64,000 bases of DNA from Epiperipatus broadwayi. Taxonomy: Eukaryota; Onychophora; Udeonychophora; Euonychophora; Peripatidae. The position numbers and the translations under genes were made by a program. Every line of letters starts with the position of its first letter. The first letter of the stretch is position 1. The stretch is from NCBI GenBank assembly GCA_028023455.1, contig JAQFVV010000150.1, positions 2,299,550 through 2,363,549 on the forward strand, given 5' to 3'. The notes under the pieces are model-generated. The model was not told the origin of the DNA and ran no database searches. It saw only the letters and a list, made by a program, of their open reading frames with translations. Shown piece after piece: positions 23,441-34,700 of the stretch.

Positions 23441-23574
23441 TGGTATATATTTGTTTTTAAAATATTTTTTACTGTATTAATTATTGCATTGTTTTGAATA
23501 ATTATATATATTTTATTATAATTGGAATACAGACATTGATTAATAATTTATATATATACACACACTAGGGCAGT

Positions 23575-24275
23575 TAACTATGCTATATGTTATTACAAGC
23601 TCCCCTCATATATACTGAAAATAATGTATAATAGCTCATCTTTTGTTGACAAACAATGATTAAAATGGAATACATGTTATTTACTATATTCTAAGTATAC
23701 AACACAGCACATTTGAACATGCATATACATACAGAATAGATGCGAAGTGTGTTTGCATGCGTAGTGTACATAATTAAAAATAGAGTACTATATAGACAAG
23801 ATTTTAAAAAAAAATGTAACGTAGTTAAATTGAAAAAGCACATTTACATATATATTTATAAACCATCTACCTCTATAGAATTTCTCTAAGAGAAGATTGA
23901 TTTTTTTTATACTTCTGAATAAGACTTTTTTTTTTTTAACTAAATCAATAATTTTCATTTTCATCTTTAACAAAAGTACATTACTTGTTTTCTTGAATTC
24001 TCATTCATGATTCTAAAAAAACTACCAACGATATACAAAATAACACTTTTTGAAAGTAAAAAACACTTGGAAAAAAACAGTACTACATTACAGAACTGAA
24101 TTGGTATAGTATTTAAATCGCAATGAAAACATGATTACCTTACATAAATTCATGTCTAAGAATGCAAAATTTAGCAGGCACAAAAATAGTTACAACCATA
24201 CCTAAATTACGTAAAAATTTAATGAATTAATAAATTTCATTGTTTTTATTATTTGTTTGTTTTATATCTCATCTT
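23575..24275 (+). repeat. Dispersed repeat shared with 36.8-39.35 kb
   Basis: Landmarks shared in order with the later copy: TGCTGACAAACAAT/TGTTGACAAACAAT, TTTACTATATT, ACATGCATA, GAAAAAGCACATTTACAT, and TCATTGTTTTTATTATTTG. The later copy contains an extra inverted-repeat insertion (37880-39120). Confidence 0.65.
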
Positions 24276-24800
24276 GCCTTCAGGTAAGTAATCTTGATAT
24301 TATCTTGAAAGATTAAACAATCATCACCATGGATCATTGTATATACCAATAGATAATATATGTCAAATGGCAAGAAGAGGTTAATAGGTGATGAAATTCT
24401 GATTCCAATATGCTTTCATCATGAATGGGGGTCTGGCTATAAATAATCAATCCATTTGGAGGTAAGGTCACACAACAACTATCAAAGCAGAATGGTAGAA
24501 TGGTGGTTGCCTATTATGCGGTTACCCCAATGAATTAAGTCCATGTTCAGAACAGAAAGGTTCTGAAACCTAAATCAGACATGAAGCAAGCTATCATACT
24601 ACAGTCTGAATAATCATTGTACTTACTCATAAGGCAGGCTATCATGGTACATCTGGAAGTGGTAGGTAAACTTATAAAAGCACCTGAAGTCCCTTCCATA
24701 GTTGCATGTACAACTAGATACTATATCTCACCAAAGATATAATAATTTTATATATAATGTAAATACACATTTCTATATATGTTTCATTAATAAATATGGG
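24276..24800. other. Intergenic DNA
   Basis: Nothing recognised. Confidence 0.45.
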
Positions 24801-25273
24801 TTATTGAATGTCTTTAGAAACATTAAACTTTATTTAAATATTCCAAATACATTCGACAGTTAGTAATAGCACATCAAACAGGTTAGTATATGCACAACAT
24901 TTCAAGAAGTGTGATTCTCCCTTCTTCTTCAGGTGTTGCTGGCCTGACCAGTGACAGTACTAGCATGGTATTCGAACCTGGGGTTTTAGATTCTTGATTA
25001 TTGAATTTTAAGATAATGCTTTAACCAACTGAACCATCCTGCCAAAGTCATCAGTCAGTAGAAATTTCATTTAATCAAGAATCTAAGGACCCAGGTTCAA
25101 ATTCCATGCTAATACTGTCACTGGTCAGGCCAGCAAGACCTGAAGAAGATGGGAGAATCATACTTCTCGAAACATTGTGTGTATACTAACTTGTTTGATG
25201 TGCTATTATTAACATTTGAATGTATTTGGAATATTTAAATAAAGTTAAATTTTTCTAAAGACATTCAATATTA
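24801..25273. repeat. Palindromic repeat with a tRNA-like centre
   Basis: Arms of about 190 bp, starting TTATTGAATGTCTTTAGAAA and ending in its complement, face each other. On the minus strand the left arm plus centre reads like a tRNA: A-box TGGTTCAGTTGG, B-box GGTTCGAATACC. The right arm keeps only the T-arm (GGTTCAAATTCC). The tail ATTTAAATAAAGTT recurs at 6150-6330. Likely two SINE-like copies head to head. Confidence 0.65.
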
Positions 25274-27583
25274 GATGATGGAAAGAGTCCAATATAAAAA
25301 TATAATTAGAACACAATCATCACAAATCTGCAGGAAAACATTATAATCTTATTATTCAAGTTTATGATTATGTATAATTTAAGCAGTAAACCCACCAGTT
25401 TGTTTATATTTATTTTTAATTAGCATATAATTAAAATAATATAGTTTGAGATTGCTTAGTTTGTGCCTCCATTATTTATATATGTGTGTGTATGCATTCA
25501 ATCTGTATTGAAAATTTATTATCTCTTATATCAACTTTTGTGTGGGATAATTCTATTAGTCTCTTTAAAATATAATATTACTAATGTATCATAGAATAAT
25601 CTCTTTGTTATTATTATCTAGTTCACATCATGAAATGGCCACATATCAGTCAAAGAAAAACAGCTCATAAAAATTTTAAGGTTCACAATTACATAAATCT
25701 GGGATAGTTTTTTGCTCCAAAACTCATGCATTACTTCTTAGCCTGTGTGTCAAATAAAATCTAAATTTTTATCAGATAATTAATATTGGTTCATATAGTA
25801 ACATCTTAAGAGATTATAAGAACAAATTTTTTCTGAAACTAAATTCTTGAAATAAATATTTTATGGCTATGAATATTCATCAGTACATTTGCCCATCAAG
25901 TAATTTTTCAAGGGTTTATACCTTATCAAAACATCAGATCTCTCATATGGTCTCATCAACAATAAAATTTTCTAATTTATTTTAAAGTCTCTTTTATAAA
26001 TATTCTATTTGATAGTTATAACTATTATATCTGGTAATGTCTATACACATTTATTTTCTGGATGTCAAAATAGTTTTTCAATGAGTTTTATCTTTAATTA
26101 TGAGATCATTCACTTTCATTAGTTCCACAACATGAATCTATCAAACAATCTGTTTGCTTTGTTCACGTTCAGCTGCCAAATAACTCAATTTCAAAAACCA
26201 AACATACTTGCTAAAAGTTATGGCTCTTCCTTAATTTAAACTTGATTTTTCTGTTTGCAATTACCAATCCATCTGATGGTCATTTTCATACATTTACACC
26301 ACTGCCCATCCACATTATAAAAGTGTTTCCATAATTTTATTATTCTATCTTATTCCTTTTTTGTATTACTTTGTATTTTTCTTACCCCTAAATAAAATGT
26401 ATACATGGTCATAAAGTTCAATAACACTTTAATATTTACAACATTTTCTTGATTGGTTTTACAATTTTGGTATTTATTTTAAATTCATTTATTTGGTGAA
26501 CTACTAAATTAGTAATTCATAAATTTTATGAGTCTCATTACCATAGATTTTTCTTTTCTCTTGCAGCCATTAAAGTGTAATATTAAGTGAAGTGTATTTT
26601 CATTATGGACATTATAATCAGGCAAATTTCTGTCATTTTCTAGCTGTTTGTTAATAAAAGTTAAGCACTATTCTATATGATTCACCTTAGTTTTCAGAAT
26701 GATGGATTTTCCATTCAACTCTTCACATATATCTTCCAAGTGTAATATTTTTCTCTATCCTCTTTAAAAATCAGATGTTTTTAATTTTTTTAAAAAAACT
26801 ATATTCTTCATATATAGCTCTTATTTACTTTTTCTTCCTCCCTCAATATTTTTTTTTCATATTTCAATATTTGCTTAAAGTGTTAAAGGAGTATTAATGA
26901 AGTTTAAATTGAACTATATTTTTCTTTAGTAGTTACACTATTTTTAGTATCTAAATATTCAGTTGATTTAAGTTATAAGTTTTTAAAGTTTTTTCCATAT
27001 TTATTTATTTCTGAAACAAAACTGTTATTTCTTCTATGTTCTTCAATTCCTTTATAAATTTTTCTTTACTATATCTACATTTCTTGTTATTTTGTGGATA
27101 ATTTTTCTCTATGTATTTCAACATAAGTACATTTTCTGCTCTATTATTTGTTGATTGTCAGTTCTGGCTCATCCATCATTTTGCTCATCTATTAATTGTC
27201 ATCCTTTTCTTGTTTTTGTTCTCCTCTCATTTCCTATATTCTCTTGTCCATTTATTAAAATAGATGTTCAAGAATACTATTAGTATATTTTTCACTAATA
27301 CACTTTTCTGTTTTGGATCTTTGTCTTGTGCCATGTTTTTTATATTCTATTTTTTGTTCATGCTAATAAAGTTAATTTCTCCCTTTATTGGAATCAATAT
27401 TAAATTGATATTCTATTCATGAATAATGTGAATCCATCATTTTCTGCTCTCAATATATCTCTCACTTATTCTGATATGCTTATTAGTTTTACCCATCTCA
27501 ATATGTTTGTTAATTGAATACGCTTTTAGACTTTTGCCAAACTATTTTTTTTCTAAATGCTCTAACTTCAAATACTGCTATCA
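25274..27583. other. AT-rich intergenic DNA
   Basis: T-rich on this strand with no supported gene. Confidence 0.5.
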
Positions 27584-27596
27584 ACTATTATCAATT

Positions 27597-27705
27597 TTGT
27601 CTTCCATTGGTGGTCGAGAGGTCAGCGCGACTGCCTTGCACTTGCAGGCAGTTGCCCGGGTTGCGGGTTCGCGTCCCGGCCGATGCTATGACACTTAAAA
27701 AAAAA
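27597..27705 (+). mobile_element. Short tRNA-derived SINE, copy 2 (best preserved)
   Basis: It has A-box-like GGTCGAGAGGTCAGCG and B-box GGGTTCGCGTCCC. CATTGGT (27605-27611) pairs with GCCGATG (27679-27685) as a 7-bp acceptor-like stem. CTGCC/GGCAG makes an anticodon-like stem and CGGG/CCCG a T-stem. GCTATGACA and a run of A follow. Target duplications ACTATTATCAATT (27584-27596) and ACTATTTTCAATT (27706-27718) differ at one base. The whole insert is only about 109 bp. Confidence 0.88.
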
Positions 27706-27719
27706 ACTATTTTCAATTA

Positions 27720-28748
27720 TTACTATATAGTATACTGCATATTCCTAATAAATATATTACACTTTACAATGCAATTTCAACATATGATTTATTTTTTCTT
27801 ACTTACAGTTTCAACTGCCCTGCAGTCATATCAGAGCTACAATATATAAACATATAGAATTAATACCTAACCATACACACGCATATATACAAACACACAC
27901 ATATATAAAATAACATAAATGACATTTCAAACTATGGATTTTTAATATTTTAAAAAAATACTAATATTCTTTTATTCTATATTTATAATCAATTAATTTT
28001 CTTTATATAAAAAATTTACTCAAAAAATTAAACATTTATTCTTTATATTTTATATTTTTTATATCCCTATTATTTCAAAATTCTTCAGTAATCCTATTTA
28101 TTTCTTCTATTTTAATTATTCTATATATTATACATATATTTGTTAACAATTATAACAGTATTAACATAATATCTATATAATTTTATTTCTTTTTAATTTT
28201 TAATTAATCTTATCTCTTTTAAAAAAAAATAAAAAATTAAAAAGAAGTAGATTTATATAGATATTATGTTAATATTATTATTGTTAATGAATATATTATA
28301 AAAAAGTATAGTATGTAGAATAATTAAAATAGAAGAAATAAATAGAATTACTGAACAATTTTAAAATAATGGGGATATAAAATATATAAAATATAAAGAA
28401 TAAATGTTTAATTTTTTGAGTAAATTTTTTATATAAAGGTAATTAATTGATTATAAATATAGAATAAAAGAATATTAGTACTTTTTTAAAGTATTAAAAA
28501 TCCATAGTTTAAAATACGGTTCAAAATATCATTTATGTTTTTTTTTATATATGTGTGTGTATATTTGTATATGTATGTATCGATATATATATATATGTGT
28601 GTGTATGGTTAGGTATTAATTGTATATGTTTAAATATTGGAGCTCTGATGATGACTGCAGGGCAGTTGAAACTGTAAGCAAGAAGAAACCAATCATATGT
28701 TGAAATTGCATTGTAAAGTGCTTATTAAGGAGTGAGTATATGGTATAT
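27720..28748. mobile_element. About 1-kb palindrome (family E), two terminal repeats head to head
   Basis: Arms of about 490 bp mirror each other around about 28225. Examples are ACTTTACAATGCAATTTCAA at 27758 against its complement near 28700, and AATTAAACATTTATTCTTTA against its complement near 28400. It would form one of the longest hairpins in the window. The right arm carries an intact hammerhead (28636). In the left arm the core box reads CTGATAT. No coding sequence remains. PLE origin is inferred from the ribozyme and the inverted layout. Confidence 0.75.
28636..28693 (+). ncRNA. Hammerhead ribozyme, type I, family E (intact core)
   Basis: Outer stem I is ATTGG (28636-28640) with CCAAT (28689-28693). 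Inner stem I is GCT (28642-28644) with AGC (28677-28679), with an asymmetric internal loop. CTGATGA is at 28645-28651. T28652 is unpaired, then stem II GACTG/CAGTT encloses CAGGG. GAA is at 28668-28670. Stem III is AC/GT with a single T between, which can only close between two molecules. A28676 is the cleavage nucleotide. All core residues match the consensus. Confidence 0.75.
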
Positions 28749-29854
28749 TATATATGTATAATTAATCAATGCAAATAAGGAGAAATGGAAAGATTTTTTA
28801 ATACATCAATTATTACTCACTGTAGTATATACTGTGATAATTATCTGGCCTCATATTTTGGCTTGTCAAATGTAAGGAATGTAATTCTGATAATTATAAA
28901 CTGGCTTTATATTTAAGCTACATATAAGCTGCAAACATATACATTTTATAGATATAGCTAGATTATTCTGGAAAAAGTTATTTTAATGGCTTAGCCTTAA
29001 AGGCGTTCATTCTATTATCTTTCGGATAAAACTCAGTATAAAATATATGAGTTTGATTACAAAGATCAAAGAAATGATTTTGAAAGTATTGAACAATAAA
29101 TAAAGAAGTAAATGAACTAATATATATATATGACTTTATTATTGACATAATTAGCTTAATTAATTAACTCTTTGTCGTACTACAAATGCAAGCTTATGTT
29201 TCAAATTTTATAATCAATAACTCCAAATATGAAAAGTTTAATATTACATTCTATTGGTCAAATTTACAATTAGAGCACAAATCTAATTAAAAATAATATA
29301 AGTAAAAAATTAAATCTTGACTTATAGCTAATTTTAACTTGTTTATATATTATTAAAATAAATTAATGAATTAACTATTTTAAATGAGAATCAAACATAT
29401 ATTTAAATATGATAACTGTGGGATTTAATTAGACCTTAAAATTCATTCCTTTAAGTCAGCGTTTCCAAACTATATTCCGTGAAACACTGGTGTTCTATAG
29501 TAATTGTTCCGTTATATTAAAGGAATTTATAATTAAAAGAGCCAAAAATATCCAACTCATTGTTTATTTTATTATTTTCAAAATTTTTGTTTTGTATAAC
29601 TAAAATTTTGAAATAAATGTTTATTTTGCTTTTTAACTCTTGTACTTATTTACGTTATTTGTTATTAAAATTGAAAAATCCACATAAAATAAATTTGGAA
29701 ATCCTGTGAATAATCTTAAAATTGTTTGTGACGAATTTACATTAAAAGTTGGAAAGTCTAACTTTTTTAAATAAATGATTTTTTTTTAATAATTGGTAGT
29801 TAGATTAAATGCTGATTTTCCCTAGCATTATATTGTTATAATTATATGCTGATA
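28749..29854. other. AT-rich intergenic DNA
   Basis: Nothing recognised. Confidence 0.5.
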
Positions 29855-30335
29855 AAACAGGCAAAACTCACTATACGTATTGCCACACACAGCAAGCTAG
29901 AATAATCAATGGATGCCAGAAGGCTTGTGCATAAAATCCCCATCTAGTGCCTACTCATCCAATATTCCCAGACTAGTTTTTGGCTTGTGGCCTTCGTCAG
30001 TGAGGAGCCTTGGATCTGAAAGCACTGCACCTAGATCTTAGGATCTAATACAACCCTACAGCAGCCACCTTTTATCTCCACTTAACTACAAAACTATGAG
30101 TCTTAAACTGAAAACACCTTAATGTTTTCAATCCAAGCCCATTAGTTTATATAGTCATATGGGTCTGAACTCAATTGGATGAGTAGGCACTAGATGGAGA
30201 TTTTATGCACAAGCCTTCTGGCATCCATTGATTGTTCTAGCTTGCTGTGTGTGGCAATACGTATAGTGAGTTTTGCCTGTTTTAACAAAAGTTATACACC
30301 AGCATAAGAGGTGATGGTCATGTGATGTTTATATG
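29855..30335. repeat. Family A repeat, inverted pair
   Basis: A minus-oriented unit (29855 to about 30175) meets a plus-oriented partial unit (about 30176-30335). The ends AACAGGCAAAACTCACTATA and its complement (near 30265) are mirror images, giving terminal inverted repeats of roughly 110 bp. Confidence 0.8.
29965..30006 (-). ncRNA. Hammerhead motif, family A, decayed copy
   Basis: CTGACGA and the GGC/GCC stem II are kept, but GAAA reads AAAA and stem I has a mismatch. Probably inactive. Confidence 0.55.
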
Positions 30336-31204
30336 CTGATAACTTGTTAGATTTTCTTAATTTTTTTAGATAAATTTAGCAATAAGATGAAGATAATTCT
30401 TTATATTTGGGTTAGTTTAAGCTTCAGAAATTGATAAAATATTGATTAAAAGATAAGACTGTCCATTTATCTTTAGCTAACAGGTTTATTTGCTTTGTGA
30501 TTCAATCTTTTAATACCTTTCTTTATAAGTGTTAATAACTCATGTATAATGTAGTTATTGTGTTAATTGGCAAACAAATTAAATTACAGTTTGTTATAGC
30601 TTATATACATTTTTGAGAAATAATTAAATCATAATATGTTTTGTTTTTTTCATTTTTGCCAGGGATTTACTTCTGATGGTATAATATTTTTAATTTCCTA
30701 ATTTGTTTGTCAAAAAAACAACTTTAATCATAACATTATATATAAGAAAATACACATTTTAATTAATTTCCATGAGAAAATAACTTTTTTTTAACATACA
30801 ATACAAACTTCATCTATTTAATTAAAACTGAGAACCATAAAATTTAATTAATTAAAAAAAAATGAAAATAACTGAAAACATAATACATTTCACACATTTG
30901 CGTCTGTGTTTAATCTGTAATGAGATCTGCTTCAATATAAGTAAATATATAGACAGATAGATAAATAGATAGGTATATGAATAAATGGTAAAACAACTTG
31001 AAACTATCTGATATAAAAATAACTATTTCTCCAACACCTATCTACAGAAATTTGAACAATAACACAAAAAACATTACATATTTAATTATCAATTAATATT
31101 TAGGGACGGTTTAGGGTTTTTTCTTTTACTTTCTAATTTAAAATGTTTAGACATGCATTTAATGACCAATAATGGGTTTATGCGATTGAAAACAAAATTC
31201 ATGA
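30336..31204. other. AT-rich intergenic DNA
   Basis: Nothing recognised. Confidence 0.5.
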
Positions 31205-31490
31205 GATAAAGAATAAATAAGTGTTACTGATATCATTTGAAAGAATTAAGAAACTGCTGTGGAATTATAATTCTAGAAGAGATGATACTAGATAAATAGT
31301 TGAAATCATAAACTGAATTTCAAAAGATTGTAAAAGACATAGAAAGAGACTTCATATGAAATGGATGGATGAAATAGGGAAGTGATTTGTCATGATGTGG
31401 AGAAGAGAGATTAGAGGTCAGAGTAAGTAGATTGAACTTGAAGAGATCTTCAGTGGAGTGGATTAATAATAATTGAAAATGATAATGATT
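31205..31490 (+). pseudogene. 3' end fragment of the RTE-like LINE
   Basis: Nucleotide landmarks match the element at 58.6-61.5 kb near its 3' end: TTTCAAAAGATTGTAAAAGA, ATGGATGGATGAAATA, GATGTGGAGAAGAGA and CTTCAGTGGAGTGGATT, followed by a short ATGATA-rich tail. 5'-truncated as usual for LINE copies; stops abound. Confidence 0.7.
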
Positions 31491-31671
31491 AGAGTTATTA
31501 TGATTCGATTTAAAAATAATTCTAAGATTGAAAATTCCCAGCTGTTTGAAAAATTTTCAACCTTTATTTGGATTAAAATCTAAACTAATGGACTTTTAAA
31601 GTGAGCAGGCTAAGTATTACTTACACTCAAAGACTCTTGACAACTCTCTCTTGCTTTCACTCACAAGCACG

Positions 31672-31674
<3 letters not shown>

Positions 31675-31723
<49 letters not shown>

Positions 31724-31745
31724 TATATATAATTATATATATATT
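31675..31745. repeat. (TA)n microsatellite
   Basis: TA run with a few interruptions. Confidence 0.9.
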
Positions 31746-34700
31746 GTGCCCTTTTGTATGGGTCACCATTTAAGTTTTGTGCTAATCTAGTGGAAAATTT
31801 TAAATTTAAGAAGTATTTTAAAGATGTGATGTTGACTTTGCTTGTGGTAATGTTACCATAAGTTTAATTAAAGCAATCTATGAGTGTTTGATATGTGAAT
31901 TGTGTTGATCTTGGGAAGATATTTAAAATGATGATGATTATGATGTAATACTGCATTAATAAATTTAATAACAAATGTTTGAAGCTAAAATATTTAAAAG
32001 ACAAGCTAAAATTAGATAAAGATATTTATTAAGTTCAAAATATATGTTAAAAGTGAATAAAAATATTTTAAATTATAAATACTTAAATTGAGATTAATAT
32101 TTGATTTTAATCATATCAAATAATTATTTTAAAATCTGTTGTAATATTTTATTTATTTTAAAAATAAATATTTATTTTAAAAAGCAATTGTTAAGTTTAT
32201 TTTTAGACGACAGCAAGCGTTCTTGTGTTATAAAGAACAGATGTTATACACACACGCGTGGAAGTTGTCTAATAAAGTTGCATTACTATTTTACAAAATC
32301 ATGTTGTAAAATTTATAAATAATACGTGAGTTATCACGAGATAAAAAATAAAGATATTAATGTAAAATATTAAATCTGATTTTAAAAATATTGTCTTAAA
32401 AATGTAACGTATTTAAAAAGATTTAATTTATTTTAAATGATCTTATAAAAGTTAAGATTTAAATTAAGTGAGAAATAATATTTCAAAAGAATGTTTAATA
32501 GATTTAAATAAACGATAAATATTGTTTTGAAAGAATTTGATAAAATATTAAATATTAAATAAGTCATTATTTTATTTTTAATAGTGAGTTGATAAATATG
32601 TAAATAAGTTAGAAATTTTGATTGTTTAAACCTACCAATCAGATGTGGAGTCTCTTCCACTATAAAAGCTGGATTCAATTGTTGAGGAGGGCTCTCTACA
32701 ATAAAACTTCTAAGTCGTTTGTGCTATTAAAAAAATAGCCAAGTAAATTTATAAACGCTCTTAAAATCAGTTGTAAAATCAGAAGAGTGTTATTGAATAA
32801 TTTATAATATTTTTAAGGTAATGAATATGCAGTAGAAACTTAATATTCCCTATTATCTTCTCAATATCGAAACTCAATTTACGTACAAATAATCAATGGA
32901 AATATCACGTATCGGAGAAATATATCAGAAACTTTATGCTAGAAAAGTAACAGACGCTGGATTAGTACATAAAACTACAAGATGGAGAAAAGTAGTATTT
33001 TGGACTATAAATAGTTTTCAAAAGTTAAATTACTATTGTCTATTACTAATAGATATTTTAAAGAAATATAAATATTTCTGTAAAAGAAAGTATTGTGACA
33101 AATTATAGAAGTAAAATATGTATCTTAAGGAAAGATATAAGAAGCGGTAGTAATTTTAAATAAATACTTGCCTTGTTAAGTCTTATGCTTAAAAGACTAG
33201 AAATTGATAATTTGAAAAGGCAAATATATTATAAGTATAAGTATTTTTAAAAATCGTAATATAGTAAAAGTATTTTATTAAAGTTATCTAAACGCTGGAC
33301 GTTATAGATGGAAAAATTAATTCTTACCGGAATATGGTATTTACAAATGCGCAAGTAATACATGGATATCCAAATCAAGTTAAACTAAGCCAAGCCAAAC
33401 TAAGTTAATTTAAAATAATCGAAGGATAATTTTATAAATCATAACTTAGTTTTGAAATAATAACTTTTTGAACAATATTTTATGAAGATCTGGATTCAGA
33501 AAAAGAACTTATAAACTATTTTAATTTTATTTGTTTTCTTATTGGAACTTATTTTTATTTTAAAAAAGAACGTTATCTTTTTTTATTATAAACTTTCAAG
33601 AAGCATGTGATACAACGGAACAGGAAATAGTGTTTTATTGACTTTATACGGAGGATATTTGTTAGAACTTTTATGGTAGAAAAAAAATCGACGCTGGACT
33701 ATGTAATATGAATTTTATTTTATTTATTTAACATAAAATTTAAATATTATTAAACTCTTAAAAAGTAGGTTAGGTACATTTATTAAATAGTAACTTAAAA
33801 ATAATATAATAATTAATTACATAAATTTATTTTTATAATTAATATAACACGGAATATTCTAATGAATGTTTATGAGTGAAAATGTGAATGATTTTTATTT
33901 TATGAAGCTGCAAATTCCGAAGAATACTGGATAGCAGAATGGACAATATTATTATTATGGTAAAAAAATATTGTATAATGATTTTTTAATGAATTTAATA
34001 TGTTTTTCTTTAGATTAACTGAATATTATGTTGTTGTAGAATGAATGGATAAATATATTATGAAAACACATACATTATATTGACAACAAACTTTATTAAA
34101 ATATGCATAATTTTTTAATTTATAATATAAACATGATACAACATTACGTAAAAGCTTAGAAATAATTATATGATTCTTTCGTAAATAATTTTGATATTTT
34201 TATTTATGCTTAGTATTAAAATGATGTTTATTATTTATCTTAGTAATTATTTTATTTTTGCAATTTAGAAAAGGATTTTAAAAGTCTATATTTTTGTGTA
34301 TTTTGTTTATTGAATAAGTTAAGTTACGTTATGAGTAGAAGCCTATATTTAGATTGAAAAGTTTACTAAGTATAGACAATATAGTATGAGTAATTTGGAT
34401 AATGAATATTTTATTTGAAGTTGATATTTGTTTTTCCGGAAAATGTTTTAAATGAGTTTAGAATATGTTTTATAGATAGAAATTTATTAGAAAGGTTAGT
34501 AAAGCACATAGGGTAAAATAATGATTTTACACAGAAAGGAATCATAAAATTTATCTAATGTAATGTTTTATGAATTTAAAATTGATAAATGATTTAAATA
34601 TTAATGTTTGAATAATACAGATATAGAATGCATATTTTATAAAACATATAACAGGAATTACATTAAGTAAAGTATAATTATAGTCAATTATTTATTTTAT

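Larger units (their letters stand above)
22214..23508 (+). mobile_element. Penelope-like element (family D), 5'-truncated, with inverted terminal arms
   Basis: Left arm (22214-22450) and right arm (23280-23508) are near-perfect reverse complements of about 230 bp. They run from TAATTATTCAAAACAATAC to the GGCAGCCTGTCTAT boundary. Between them lies the C-terminal half of a PLE protein. Inverted or partly duplicated terminal repeats are a PLE hallmark. Both arms carry a hammerhead-like motif. A second copy of the 3' end is at 49118-49545. Confidence 0.8.

Noticed and set aside
25135-25185. CTGAAGA ... TTCTCGAAAC in the tRNA-like palindrome as a hammerhead
   Set aside because: The stem-loop lies six bases from the core box, the cleavage position would be G, and stem I pairs over only two bases.
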